Below are positions 57,601 to 63,239 of a stretch of DNA of 64,000 nt, piece after piece. Numbering within the stretch: the stretch's first letter is position 1; every line of letters begins with the position of its first letter. The position numbers were made by a program, and so were the translations under genes. The DNA is taken from positions 118,247,833 to 118,311,832 of the forward strand of contig OW799233.1 in NCBI GenBank assembly GCA_941918925.1, given 5' to 3'. The DNA comes from Phyto melanocephala (lineage: Eukaryota; Arthropoda; Insecta; Diptera; Rhinophoridae). The notes under the pieces were generated by a model, which saw only the letters and a list, made by a program, of their open reading frames with translations, was not told the origin of the DNA and did no database searches.

Positions 57601-58433
57601 TTTACATTTTCTCGTTTATTTTTAAATTTTCTTTAATTTTTCAAAATTTTTGTTCCGATTTTTTGACATCTCAAACTTTTAAAATAATAAAAATTTATTC
57701 AGCAAGAAGAAGAACAATTGAAATCAAATTATTATTTAAAAAAATCATAGCTTGATTATTTTGTAATCATACTGTTGTCTCACTTATTATTTAATGATTA
57801 TTTTTAATTTTTAATGATTTTGAATATAATGTTATTTTTGTCAAATTAATTTTTTTTAATCATACTATTTTTAAATGATAACCATTTTGAAATTTTTACG
57901 AAAAGTAATCATTAAATGATACAATTCAAACAAGTGCTTGATTATCGTGACAAAATATATGATGAAATGAAACAAAAATAACTATTACTTGTTTTCGACA
58001 ACCAATATTGTTTTAGAAAAAATAATATGACCGTCGTGATCATGTCGTAACCATGGGTTTTCTTTGCGTGCAGTTCTTAAACATGTTTGGTATACTTCTA
58101 TTTATCGGAAAATTTTTAAAAATTCTCTGCTTATATAACTTTCTTAAAAAAATTGGAATTTTCTCAAGAGTTTTTCTTTAAAGGGTTAATAAGTTGTTTA
58201 ATTTTTTTCTGTTTTTCACATGATTTACTACTCACCTATCCACTGAGATACAACACAAATGCATAATACTGGCTGTTGAAAAATACACATCAAAACTATT
58301 CCACATATCACACATTATTGAACCGAACATCCATTTACCGGATATTTCAACGGAAGCATTAAAGGTCATGGCGCATAGAGCAACCAACATATCCGCCACA
58401 GCAAGTGAAACCACAAAATAATTGGTGATAATG
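9437..58433 (-). CDS. Octbeta3R: Octopamine beta-3 receptor gene (six exons in window, 5' end missing)
   Basis: This is a class A amine GPCR of the octopamine beta group, a plasma-membrane receptor expected to couple to Gs and raise cAMP. The joined exons 58433-58236, 56270-56099, 26390-26254, 25927-25745, 22454-22301 and 9604-9437 give 336 residues plus stop. All junctions are GT-AG and all phases agree. Visible hallmarks are the TM2 Asp (LAVAD), the amine-binding TM3 Asp (NSFDVYFS), the DRY motif (SVDRYYA), TM4 Trp, TM5 serines (VSSSVSFW), CWLPFF in TM6 and NPIIY in TM7. Loop 3 ([18 protein letters not shown]) and the tail ([10 protein letters not shown]) match what I recall of Drosophila Octbeta3R rather than Octbeta1R or Octbeta2R. 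The N-terminus and TM1 are not found up to 64000. The introns are 1965, 29708, 326, 3290 and 12696 bp and are full of transposons. An extra small exon between TM7 and the tail cannot be excluded. Confidence 0.95.
10779..11284 (+). repeat. Family A repeat, head and body
   Basis: It starts caagtaacagttctatattc and carries the TTCGGCCGTGCCGAA hairpin, tatacccttcacaa, A-rich ladders, ggctcagcgggga and the gaggtggtcgtgg stretch. It then runs into a different tail, catacacagatctgaggaac. It is interrupted by the P-like element at 11293. Confidence 0.75.
11293..12668 (+). mobile_element. P-like DNA transposon, non-autonomous, 1376 bp
   Basis: The perfect 27-bp terminal inverted repeat begins CAAGAATGATTAAATAAAGA (11293-11319) and is mirrored at 12642-12668. 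The flanking 8-bp target duplication is GTTCCTGC (11285-11292 and 12669-12676). TIR length, the 8-bp duplication and an encoded THAP zinc finger all fit the P-element superfamily. It lies inside an A-type repeat. No catalytic transposase domain remains. Confidence 0.88.
11799..12272 (+). pseudogene. THAP-domain remnant of a P-like transposase
   Basis: One frame (11799-11946) reads [15 protein letters not shown], then [17 protein letters not shown]. That is the W...C-R...C-x-LHF...DF signature of the second half of a THAP zinc finger. It then stops. The next frame (from about 11958) continues [20 protein letters not shown], resembling the closing AVPxx motif of THAP domains, followed by an acidic, low-complexity region to 12272. 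A small intron (donor near 11928, acceptor ttcttgcag at 11957) may join the two parts, but no splice I tried keeps the frame open. Upstream, TFFEK-like sequence is one base out of frame. THAP domains bind the transposon ends, and this copy is dead. Confidence 0.7.
12677..13766 (-). repeat. Family A-like repeat in opposite orientation
   Basis: Read on the minus strand it begins with the TTCGGCCGTGCCGAA hairpin (13763-13749) and ends with ggatatataag and a pyrimidine-rich tail near 12760. The region between contains several copies of a gttatcaaatgaaag-like phrase (13300, 13460, 13570). With the copy at 10779 it makes a large imperfect inverted arrangement around the P-like element. Confidence 0.7.
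13953..14499 (-). mobile_element. Mariner derivative with AAGGGTCCGCCA termini, 547 bp (copy 1)
   Basis: The ends are AAGGGTCCGCCA and its complement, flanked by TA on each side. The minus strand encodes a fragment of transposase: [33 protein letters not shown] and VLNEF. This covers the region between the first and second catalytic Asp. It is internally deleted. Confidence 0.85.
16382..16841. mobile_element. Pogo/Tigger-like element, 460 bp, non-autonomous
   Basis: The left end CAGTGGAATCTC and right end GAGATTCCACTG are exact mirror images and are flanked by TA (16380-16381, 16842-16843). CAGTG-type termini with TA duplication fit the pogo/Tigger branch of Tc1/mariner. The internal sequence is not recognisable as transposase. 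Confidence 0.7.
17338..18625 (-). mobile_element. Tc1/mariner-type element with GTGGGCCGAAAGTCAC ends (copy 1)
   Basis: The right end, read on the minus strand, is GTGGGCCGAAAGTCAC; the left end is a worn version (gtcaccattggg). The minus strand around 17866-17630 encodes [30 protein letters not shown] and KMKM. These match the mariner pattern of aromatic, HLNG-x-V-x-KQNCR-x-WG, VTVWC and FENE-x-G. Several frameshifts are present. Confidence 0.65.
19372..19446 (+). promoter_or_regulatory. Conserved leader block upstream of LT2 transposase
   Basis: About 75 bp (gtacaacggtatttt... to ...acctgtgatttcaaat) closely match LT1 positions 7955-7880 in the same orientation relative to the gene. They lie about 190 bp upstream of the start codon. 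The block is outside the TIR and non-coding in both. Promoter, enhancer or 5' UTR function is inference. Confidence 0.5.
19638..20920 (+). pseudogene. LT2 transposase pseudogene
   Basis: It starts [18 protein letters not shown], with the second Cys pair in [17 protein letters not shown] and a third in NDCFFC. This is the complete N-terminal Cys domain that is only partly kept in LT1. After about 19960 the frame shifts several times. It resumes at 20228 with [14 protein letters not shown] and [20 protein letters not shown], breaks again, then gives [53 protein letters not shown] and a stop at 20920. The C-terminal third (the HGERFHQ region) is absent. The KVKEG-G site has no intron, unlike LT1. 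Confidence 0.82.
22301..22454 (-). CDS. Octbeta3R: Octbeta3R exon: TM7 and helix 8
   Basis: 154 bp. The acceptor is atctatttgcag before 22454, after a GT-rich tract. The donor is GTGAGT after 22301. It encodes [18 protein letters not shown], then TM7 with [17 protein letters not shown] (the NPxxY motif) and helix 8 (RAAFKKTLK). It ends in phase 0, which matches the tail exon at 9604. Confidence 0.95.
22878..23525 (-). repeat. Family A-like repeat, worn copy
   Basis: In reverse orientation it shows the tail phrase tttcgaccccataaagta, ctcatgaataagggagtcga and a cgtctgtcggtctgt tract, and ends with ggctacgctacgatg. It resembles the copy at 12677-13766 more than the one at 1397. Confidence 0.6.
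23877..24060. mobile_element. Mariner derivative with AAGGGTCCGCCA-type termini, 184 bp (copy 2)
   Basis: The left end aaaaggatccgcca and right end tggtggaccc are flanked by TA. Both subterminal parts of copies 1 and 3 are present, but the middle with the transposase fragment is missing. Confidence 0.75.
24536..25240 (+). repeat. Family A-like repeat, worn copy
   Basis: It starts acaagagtaatatattggg with a decayed head hairpin, then atgtacatgagtatagt and ggtagcttagcctag, matching in reverse the copies at 22878-23525 and 12677-13766. The right limit is uncertain. Confidence 0.55.
25745..25927 (-). CDS. Octbeta3R: Octbeta3R exon: intracellular loop 3 and TM6
   Basis: 183 bp. It encodes [47 protein letters not shown] and the TM6 motif CWLPFFLW. 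The donor GTATGT lies after 25745. The acceptor is weak: the only AG that keeps the frame (...ataaaaag before 25927) has no pyrimidine tract and sits just downstream of an AAC microsatellite on the coding strand. If the donor is not used the frame stays open for about 57 more codons, to 25573. Confidence 0.93.
25928..26253 (-). other. Octbeta3R short intron between TM5 and loop 3/TM6 exons
   Basis: 326 bp, GTAAGT to ...aaaaag. No mobile element is seen. The 3' end carries an AAC microsatellite on the coding strand where a pyrimidine tract would normally be. Confidence 0.8.
26254..26390 (-). CDS. Octbeta3R: Octbeta3R exon: extracellular loop 2 Cys, TM5
   Basis: 137 bp, too short for a simple ORF scan but unambiguous. 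The acceptor is cttttcag before 26390 and the donor GTAAGT follows 26254. It encodes [16 protein letters not shown], where the Cys is the loop-2 disulfide partner and the serines are the TM5 catechol-type contacts. [17 protein letters not shown] and the loop-3 start [12 protein letters not shown] follow. It links phase 0 to phase 2 and fits both neighbours exactly. Confidence 0.95.
26609..26775. repeat. Small MITE with 23-bp inverted repeats
   Basis: CAAGGCATATTTATTCATCA plus GGT (26609-26631) is mirrored exactly at 26753-26775. A half copy of the same TIR is seen near 33494-33516. The target duplication is not clear. Confidence 0.65.
26834..27066 (+). repeat. Family A repeat, head portion
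   Basis: It begins acaagtaagagtgctatatt, with a slightly changed head hairpin and tatacccttcacaacg, and ends in A-rich ladders. It is interrupted by a B repeat; its tail resumes at 28623. Confidence 0.75.
27067..28100 (+). repeat. Dispersed repeat family B
   Basis: It starts aagagcactatattcggctg with a head hairpin like family A (ATTCGGCTGTGCCGAAT), but continues tttatacccaccacc and carries repeated gtgggcgtgtc and gtaggcgtgtc phrases (27700, 27850, 28035). It ends near ggcgggtataaaaat. It is similar to the copy at 59272. No coding capacity is recognised. Confidence 0.65.
28125..28622 (+). mobile_element. Non-autonomous Helitron (family C), 498 bp
   Basis: It begins TCTATATATATAAAAG and ends GTGCTTTTCTAG, between an A (28124) and a T (28623). 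That is the Helitron signature of TC...CTRR between A and T. A hairpin-forming GGCGTAGCAACGCGCGCC lies just before the end. It has three units of a ~122-bp minisatellite with gtgggcagggccacgccc. Confidence 0.85.
28623..29017 (+). repeat. Family A repeat, body and tail portion
   Basis: It resumes the copy that starts at 26834: tgactcagctcaatg, ggtggtcgtggttttttgct, a GACGG-type tract, tatgggttcggaaatg and the terminal ataccctttttcactgtg. Confidence 0.75.
29660..29953. repeat. Probable MITE
   Basis: TGTTTACATTGAAC (29663-29676) is mirrored at 29937-29950, with further similarity inward (gagttttcttg against caagaaagttttc). The ends and target duplication are not defined. Confidence 0.5.
31245..31803. 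mobile_element. PiggyBac-like MITE, about 559 bp
   Basis: The left end CCAAGCATTTACACATGAAA and right end ...GTGTAAATGCTGGG mirror each other over about 35 bp including tttcatgaaatt. The left flank is TTAA and the right flank TAAA, one change from TTAA. CC/GG ends at TTAA suggest piggyBac mobilisation. Confidence 0.6.
32609..33122 (-). mobile_element. Mariner derivative with AAGGGTCCGCCA-type termini, 514 bp (copy 3)
   Basis: AAGGGTCCGCTA at the left and TGGCGGACCCTT at the right, each flanked by TA. The minus strand reads [55 protein letters not shown], including the first catalytic Asp in FSDEAHF. It is frameshifted and internally deleted. Confidence 0.85.
33742..34990 (-). pseudogene. Tc1-like transposase remnant
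   Basis: On the minus strand the frame around 34300-34160, with frameshifts, reads [10 protein letters not shown], then [15 protein letters not shown] and [11 protein letters not shown]. This matches the Tc1 pattern FQQDNA-x-IH...W-F...I-x-VL-x-WPA-x-SPDLNPIEN. The left limit is a tgctttgcataattttagca stretch resembling a Tc1 end; the right limit is uncertain. Confidence 0.5.
35880..37525 (+). pseudogene. Mariner transposase remnant, split by a MITE
   Basis: Before the insertion it reads NNFHLGGYV (to 35978). After it, from 36975, [15 protein letters not shown] follows, then [26 protein letters not shown] and, after frameshifts, FLEYLLWGS and QGHSDI. The right end is TGGCCCACCCTTTA-type, next to TATATA; no left TIR is found. 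There are many stops. Confidence 0.7.
35979..36972. mobile_element. AT-rich MITE inserted in a mariner, 994 bp
   Basis: The ends are CACAGAAAAAAAT and ATTTTTTCTGTG, flanked by TA (35977-35978, 36973-36974). Removing it rejoins the mariner reading frame at GGYV/KQNC. The interior is almost pure A/T with many ATTAATTA words. Confidence 0.8.
37840..38215 (-). repeat. Imperfect repeats in the LINE 3' tail
   Basis: Three diverged units start at about 37840, 37977 and 38140. Each has aggttaggga or ggttaagaag, then ctgatgccg and gtagacc/gtggtc phrases. They follow the end of the LINE reading frame and look like 3' UTR repeats. Confidence 0.5.
38216..38850 (-). pseudogene. LINE retrotransposon ORF2 C-terminus
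   Basis: The minus frame from about 38800 reads [57 protein letters not shown] and [15 protein letters not shown]. The GH-x(n)-H-x-x-IG...C-x-x-C...H-x-x-CECPA Zn-knuckle is the typical end of ORF2 in R1/LOA/I/Jockey-type LINEs, after reverse transcriptase and RNase H. Only this 5'-truncated tail is here, as expected from abortive reverse transcription. Confidence 0.75.
40578..41140 (+). pseudogene. Mariner transposase N-terminal remnant
   Basis: It begins next to TA with AAAGGGTGTCTCAG. With frameshifts the plus strand reads [14 protein letters not shown] and [14 protein letters not shown], then FTQEL and [12 protein letters not shown]. This is the HTH-to-linker section of mariner (RILRKDLGLHPYKIQLTQEL...QFVEW). 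No right end is found. Confidence 0.6.
41641..42398 (-). repeat. Family A repeat, complete copy
   Basis: The clearest full copy, about 755 bp. On the minus strand the head is caagtaaaagtgctatattc with the TTCGGC...GCCGAA hairpin. It continues through T/A ladders (42050-42245 on plus) and GCTGGGATTCGATCCCAC (42043-42026), which resembles a tRNA T arm. The tail hairpin has arms atacccttcac/gggtata at 41645-41675. Confidence 0.8.
42463..43331 (+). mobile_element. Non-autonomous Helitron (family C), first of a tandem pair, 869 bp
   Basis: TCTATATATATAAAAG follows an A (42462). It ends GGGTTTGGCTAG at 43331 after GGCGTAGCAAAGCGCGC. Six ~122-bp minisatellite units (gtgggcggggccacgccc at about 42598, 42720, 42840, 42966, 43088, 43207). 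The next base is the T of the following copy. Confidence 0.88.
43332..44192 (+). mobile_element. Non-autonomous Helitron (family C), second of a tandem pair, 861 bp
   Basis: It starts TCTATATATATAAAAG immediately after the CTAG of the first copy and ends CGGGTTTGGCTAG before a T (44193). Six minisatellite units match those of the first copy in order. Head-to-tail pairs without spacer are a known product of rolling-circle transposition. Confidence 0.88.
44968..47050 (-). mobile_element. Non-autonomous Helitron with minisatellite, 2083 bp, inside the hAT
   Basis: On the minus strand it begins TCTATATATATAAAAGAG after an A (47051) and has GTGACTGACTGACTGACTG shortly inside. It ends GATTAAATGCTAG at 44968 before a T. 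A hairpin CGCTA-acgaag-TAGCG lies about 14 bp before the end. No Rep or helicase sequence is found. Confidence 0.85.
45240..46150 (-). repeat. Minisatellite of about 118 bp in the nested Helitron
   Basis: Seven to eight units are recognisable by tttttggtcgcccataacat (starts near 45316, 45548, 45665, 45783, 45900, 46019, 46138). Spacing is 117-119 bp, with one degenerate unit between the first two. Confidence 0.8.
48839..49669 (-). mobile_element. Mariner element with AAGTGTGATTTTTT ends, 831 bp, deleted
   Basis: The ends AAGTGTGATTTTTTAA and AAAAAATCACTCTT are flanked by TA. The minus strand encodes [36 protein letters not shown], then [23 protein letters not shown] and [18 protein letters not shown]. 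These are clear mariner catalytic motifs including the second Asp (QQDGA). Frameshifts are present and the N-terminal HTH part is missing. Confidence 0.8.
50170..50557. repeat. Perfect 25-bp inverted repeat pair, possible MITE
   Basis: ATATCGTCGGCTTAATATGC plus AAACC (50170-50194) is repeated exactly in reverse complement at 50533-50557. The 338 bp between show no ORF. No target duplication is evident. Confidence 0.6.
50926..52830 (-). mobile_element. LT3: third long-TIR transposon, 1905 bp, internally deleted
   Basis: Both ends begin CACAGTACAACA and are flanked by TAA (50923-50925, 52831-52833). The terminal inverted repeats are about 525 bp (50926-51446, 52303-52830) and nearly identical inward of the first 60 bp. 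The end type, duplication and long TIR match LT1 and LT2. Only the C-terminal part of a transposase remains. Confidence 0.85.
51592..51843 (-). pseudogene. LT3 transposase C-terminal fragment
   Basis: The minus frame reads [16 protein letters not shown] and then an acidic tail ([27 protein letters not shown]) with a KKTR patch. It stops at 51592 near the left [14 protein letters not shown] aligns with QLDSLLGDICW at the end of the LT1 protein, so I read it as the transposase C-terminus plus extension. The 5' limit is arbitrary, and the core domain is absent. Confidence 0.5.
53440..53664 (-). repeat. Family A-like repeat, first part
   Basis: The phrase gggtatcaaatcaaagagatt and following match the A-like copy at 13440-13640. 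It is interrupted by the MITE cluster and resumes at 54647-54775 with actacgctacaatgag and a worn head ttatcagattcgacaaggcc. Confidence 0.55.
53665..54646. mobile_element. Nested MITE cluster with CCCAGCAAAAATT ends forming a large palindrome
   Basis: A first MITE begins CCCTGCAAAAATTTA at 53665. It is split at 53780 by a second copy (53781-54201, ends CCCAGCAAAAATTA and TATTTGCTGGG). The first resumes at 54202, and a third copy (54236-54646) follows in opposite orientation. Copies two and three are near-identical reverse complements over about 410 bp with a 34-bp spacer. Words such as tcttatagcgca and ggaagtcagaaatttcta occur in all. Confidence 0.75.
55521..56018. mobile_element. TTAA-flanked foldback MITE, 498 bp
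   Basis: GGCGGGTCGGCC at the left and GAGCCGCC at the right, with TTAA on each side (55517-55520, 56019-56022). The arms are imperfect inverted repeats more than 200 bp long (agcgctgccatttaaagt mirrored by actttaaatggtggcgct). PiggyBac-type mobilisation is likely from TTAA. Confidence 0.75.
56099..56270 (-). CDS. Octbeta3R: Octbeta3R exon: intracellular loop 2, TM4, start of extracellular loop 2
   Basis: 172 bp. The acceptor ttgcttccag precedes 56270 and the donor GTAAGT follows 56099. The first base completes the DRY Arg, followed by [14 protein letters not shown], then TM4 ([17 protein letters not shown]) and YLKSNPH. The exon ends in phase 0. A TTAA-flanked MITE ends only 80 bp downstream of the donor. 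Confidence 0.95.
56824..57262. mobile_element. Deleted Tc1/mariner element with GTGGGCC ends (copy 3)
   Basis: The left end is gtgggccaaaattcaca (56826), followed by the same sequence as 47407-47520. The right end is ccatggcgacttttc (about 57237). The transposase region is missing. Confidence 0.6.
57350..58070. mobile_element. AT-rich MITE with CACGCAAAGAAAA ends, 721 bp
   Basis: CACGCAAAGAAAA (57350) is mirrored by TTTTCTTTGCGTG (to 58070). The left flank is TA and the right CA, probably a decayed TA duplication. The interior is rich in TAATCATT and its complement. It resembles the 35979-36972 MITE in design. A lone CACGCAAAGAAAA also sits at 53257. Confidence 0.7.
58236..58433 (-). CDS. 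Octbeta3R: Octbeta3R exon: TM2, extracellular loop 1, TM3
   Basis: 198 bp. The acceptor is tttttgcag before 58433, and the first base completes an Arg codon. The donor is GTGAGT after 58236. The exon encodes [15 protein letters not shown] (TM2 with its sodium-site Asp) and then [15 protein letters not shown], whose Cys is the TM3 partner of the loop-2 disulfide. [15 protein letters not shown] follows, with the Asp that binds the amine. The exon ends inside the Arg codon of the DRY motif. ORF sequence upstream of 58433 is intronic. Confidence 0.95.
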
Positions 58434-59271
58434 CTGCAAAAATACAAACAAAAGAAGCAAATAACAACAATATGGAAAATTAAAAAACAGATTGAAAAAA
58501 CATATATTAAACAGAATTCACACATACATACATGTTGACAGACATGCATATATGTATATTTTATATATAAAGTATAAACTCAATTTATTATTTCGACAAT
58601 TAACGAAATTTAACAAAAGTTAATAAAACATAATAACACAAATAATTTATATTCCCAAACCAGAAGAGCTGAGGCCCCACGTATTTAATGTTCATATTAA
58701 ATACAATAAATGTATGCACTTAGTCTTTGAAATAATTTAGCAGATTAAATAAATAAATATCAGTAATAATATTCTCGAATCAATCTTAAATGTTAATAAA
58801 TTTTCTTCTCGTTAATTTAAGGTTAGCACTTAATAGCATAAGAGCGATAATGTTTATGCTGTGACCTATAATGTAAATGAATGGTTTTGCGTCTTAAATA
58901 TTCATATTAAATGATTGTGTAACTTTATTATATCATTGCAATAAAACTAATGTTCTTAAATTAATTTTCGTCTTAATTATTCCATGCAGGAAACACATAC
59001 ATTTAGCATTATTGACCATTTCTTTAGTTGGTACTTAAATACAAAGTTAGTTAAATTTTATATAAAATAAATTCAGCTTCAGTTTTTCAGTTATAATTTA
59101 TAATTGTCCCTTTTTAATTGTGTTAAAAATGTGGCCGCATTATTACTGTTTCTCATAAAAGCAACAACTAAGCAGATATAAAGAAATGTTAAACAAGTTA
59201 AATCATGAGTAAAAAAGTTCAAAATTAAAATCGTATAAAATGCTTAATAAGTGTTAAAGTAAGTTAAACAG

Positions 59272-60040
59272 AAACAGGTAAGATCACTATATTCGGCTGT
59301 GCCGACTTTTTGATGCCCACCATTAATTTTTTGTAGTCCTTTTGTATCACAAAGTTTGTTACTTTGTTATCAACTGTAATCCCTAAAGAATAATCCCTTT
59401 ATGCATTAATTTCTATATTAATGTTTGATTTTTGATTAATTGCTTTTTAATTTTCTTTAGTCTCAAAATGAAACCTACCGAATTTCTTCAATACGAGTGA
59501 TATTACCTACTCTTATTACAAAAAAAAAATTGGCTTTAAAGTAGGCGTGTAAAAACTAAACATGTCAAAAATAATGAAATTAACTTAGATATTGCAATAT
59601 ATAGTCCTTTATTCTTTTAAAATCTTTGTCCACATAGAAATTATATTAATTGAGTAAAAATCGTTATAAAGATTACAAGAGGTAGATATCAAAGTGGGTG
59701 TATCGCCTTAACCATTATAAAAATAATATTAACCCATACTTGCAAAATTTTGGATTCGTACAAATAACTCTATAGTAGAACATGCCATATGCGATAGGAG
59801 GGCATTAATGTTGGCATGACAAAGAGATTTCTGATAATACTTTCACCTTAAACATTAAAAGGCAGAGACCATATGCTGCTAAAGAAATTATATGAATTTA
59901 AGAAATATCGTTAAATAAAAGATGTTCGTTAAACAGTCACCTTCGTTTTCCGATATAACAAAGATATTAACCAAAACTTATGTCTGCAAAATTTCACAAT
60001 CGTTTATCTAATTCTTTTGGTTTTATGACGTTTTAAAAAG
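59272..60040 (+). repeat. Dispersed repeat family B, second copy
   Basis: It starts acaggtaagatcactatatt with cggctgtgccga, then gcccaccatt. It carries aaagtaggcgtgt and aaagtgggtgtatcgcc phrases matching the copy at 27067. It is more worn, and the right limit is uncertain. Confidence 0.6.
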
Positions 60041-60045
60041 ACTAA

Positions 60046-60393
60046 AGCTTGGTTTTCACTATGTCATATGAAATGCCAACAAAAACTGCCTCAAATGATT
60101 CTCGTCAGCTTGCGTCAAATGCGTTTTCACTGCATTTTAAGAACTGACAAAAAAAAAACAGACGAACGACAAACAAAAATAATTGACAACTTGTTGTCAA
60201 ATTTACTTTGAAAAAAATGCTGCCATATCTGCTGACAAACTGAAATTTGGCGTTTTCACTTATATGTCAGTTTAGATGGCAGTTTGCATAACTGACTGCA
60301 AACATAGATGACGCCATATGACAACCCGTTTTCATACAATTGCCAACAATTTGGACAATTTGACAACAAAAATGACATAGTGAAAACCAAGCT
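60046..60393. mobile_element. MITE with AGCTTGGTTTTCACTATGTC ends, 348 bp
   Basis: AGCTTGGTTTTCACTATGTC plus AT is mirrored exactly at the right end. The flanks are TAA on both sides (60043-60045, 60394-60396). A 3-bp TWA duplication fits PIF/Harbinger, but also the LT family in this window; the ends are not CACTG-like. Internal copies of gttttcact and ctgacaaac add palindromes. Confidence 0.75.
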
Positions 60394-61912
60394 TAACAGT
60401 CCAACCTAAACAAGATCGACAGGCAATGCGTAATATTCAGTTGAACGGTAATGCTGAGGTGCCAAACCTAAACAAAAGCGTCAACGTTGTATAATGAACA
60501 GTAATGTTCACTTATGTTTTTTAATTAAACTCACTAAATAGAAATAAAATCGCTAGATTGACATGAGAGTAGTTAATGTCATATTACTTTTGAACAATTA
60601 CAAAAGTAAAATAAAACAACAACAATTGTACTGCAGCTAACTTTCATACCTAACGCCTTGCACAAAATTGAATTTTTCAATTGCAATGCGTTGCCGGCGC
60701 GGTATTTCGGTTTGTTTCATACAAATTGTATGAACATGAGAACTTTTGACAGCCCAAAAACGCTTGCCGCTCTTGTTAGTTGGCTGTAATAGATACACTG
60801 TGTATGCAAATTTATGTAATTTTTGATTTCCAAATCCTTTTGTAATGTACGGATTTTAAAAATTTTTCAGAAAACATTTTTTTTTGTACTCAAGAAATAT
60901 GTAATTTATTACTTTTTAGCCTGTTTAACGACGTCGAAATAAGACCAAGCGAAAGAAAGTTTGTTTCTCTCTCTCGAATAAAGTTTGTATTGTTTCGTAA
61001 TGCTTGTGAAGAAGTGAATTTTGAACTTAAATAAAACTTAAGCCTATAGTACACGATAAAAAATGCATATCTGGGTCTCATCTCACTAAAATGTTCAGCT
61101 CGGTAAGTACGGTAAGATTATGATATTATACGAAATGTTTTTTAGTTTAAAAATGAAACACATGTGGCCGAAGAGAATACATTTGTGCTTTATGATGACA
61201 AGAATTACGTCACAGCCACAGCTTTTTACGTTTCGTGTACTACAGGTATTAGAGATAGAAGACTTTTATGAACGAACTGGCCATAAGTTACCCAAACACA
61301 CATGTCCACAAATATTTACTAACAAATACTGTTATTGCTTTAAGTAAAAAAAAAACAACAATTACTCTGCGGGATATTTGCCTTTTAAGGATCATCATCA
61401 TCATCATCATTGTCTTCATTATTATATTCCAGTAATAGTTATTAAGAGAAAAATTGCCAAGGTATTAATATTTTGCTGCTAAACTAATCGATAAATAAGC
61501 TAAATAAATCGAATGATATATTTTTAGATTATTGTAGCAAGGTTACAAAATGTAGGGAGCGATAGTCAGCCCATAAACATGGAATTGTATAATAATTGTG
61601 TAAATTATGTCAGATATGTATAGATACTACAATGCAAATTTATCTAAATAATAAAGTTATACATAAATAAGTTAAAGCAGACGTGATATTATTAGCAAAA
61701 TAACGCTAAACGTTAAGTGTGCCTTTTGGTAATTGTAATGGGAGTTACGGGTGGATGCCTGAATGGAAACTGTATCATACAAATTATGTTGGTTTACATA
61801 TTTTAAGTTTAAGCTTTTTCTGCTTTTCTTTTTATTTATTTATTTATTTTGAATCAATTAAGACTGGGGAAAAAAACTTTTAAGAATTTCTGTCAGTGGT
61901 ATGTATTAAATG

Positions 61913-62446
61913 CAGTGAACGAAAAGAAACGAAACACAGTACAAATCATCTAAGTCAGAAACTTTTCAATTTTCATGAATCGTTTTGTTTGCGAGCAGAA
62001 CAAAACAACAAACTGTTCAATGCAAAAGAGCATAAACAAAACAATTCGGGTTTTGTACAATGCACCATTACCAATTCGCAAACTATAGTCAGTGACTTCA
62101 TATCGTTATTAGGATCATAAAATTAATGTAGGTGCCTAGGTAAAATGTTAAAAAATTCCCAACAACAAGCAGCAATAAACATGTAGATTTTTTCATGTAA
62201 AGAGCAAATCAATCAGCAAACGTTTTGAAACGTTTGCAGAAAGTATTGTACTGTATTGTTTTGCATGTTACATATTGAAGCTGAGTACTTTTCGATTCTG
62301 GTTTTGTTTGCACTCATAGTACAAAACAATACAAAACAAAATGCATGTACCGTTATCCTGGGTTTTGTTTCGTTTTGTTTTCCCTCTCTGAAATGATCGA
62401 AACAAAACTATTGGAAACGTTTCCTTTTGTTTGTTTTCGTACTCTG
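61913..62446. mobile_element. hAT-type MITE, 534 bp
   Basis: The ends CAGTGAACGAAAAGAAACG and (reverse) CAGAGTACGAAAACAAAC are flanked by an exact 8-bp duplication ATTAAATG (61905-61912, 62447-62454). The interior is rich in cgttttgttt and its complement. No ORF of known type. Confidence 0.78.
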
Positions 62447-62729
62447 ATTAAATGCCCTTTATCAGCTAAGAACTTCCAGAAAAATATCCAAATTTTATGG
62501 TAATACCCTGTTCAGACAGATATTTTTAATTTTTTCAATTTAGTGTTAATTGAGTAATTAAAGTTAGTGTTCATACATACTTAATTTATCTTACTCCATT
62601 AGCATTTGATAGCTTTAAAAATACGTTGTTTTTTACTAAATCAAATAATGCCTTTACTCGCCTCAGTCCATGCCAGCCTCTTCCTCTTCATTTTTTTTCC
62701 TGTTCATAAAATATATTTACAATTATATT

Positions 62730-62732
<3 letters not shown>

Positions 62733-62771
<39 letters not shown>

Positions 62772-62772
62772 G
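62733..62772. repeat. TA microsatellite
   Basis: An almost pure TA run with one or two CA units. Confidence 0.9.
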
Positions 62773-63239
62773 TTATATGTATGTACTTGAATTTATTTAC
62801 ACATTTTATTAAAATTTCCATTTACCATTTTCCATTTTCTTACTTTTTGTTTTTTGTATATTTATTTGTTTGACATTAGAAACCCCATCTATAGAATTTT
62901 CTTCTCAATGAACATACTTCTCAAGAGTTGTATTTCGAGTTTTGGACAATAAGTGAAACAATGAAGTACATATTGCTCAATTTATAAGAAATTTTTATTA
63001 TGGTAAATTGATCTCAATAAAGGCCCTTGATTCTGAGGAGAATATTATAAATTGACAATTAAAGCGCGGGTGTGAACATAGTATAAACTACTAAGTGTAA
63101 TCAATATTTAAAGAAAAAACTAAAGAAACATTTTAGTTAATGATATAAAAAGAGGATCCCAAAATTAATTCAGGATATGAATTTGTTGCCAATTGAACAG
63201 AAAATTGTTGTCAACCCTAAAAATCAATTCGGCAGCTGA

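Larger units (their letters stand above)
56271..58235 (-). other. Octbeta3R intron between TM3 and TM4 exons
   Basis: 1965 bp. It contains a deleted mariner copy (56824-57262) and an AT-rich MITE with TIR CACGCAAAGAAAA (57350-58070). Nothing is recognised in 56271-56823. Confidence 0.8.
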
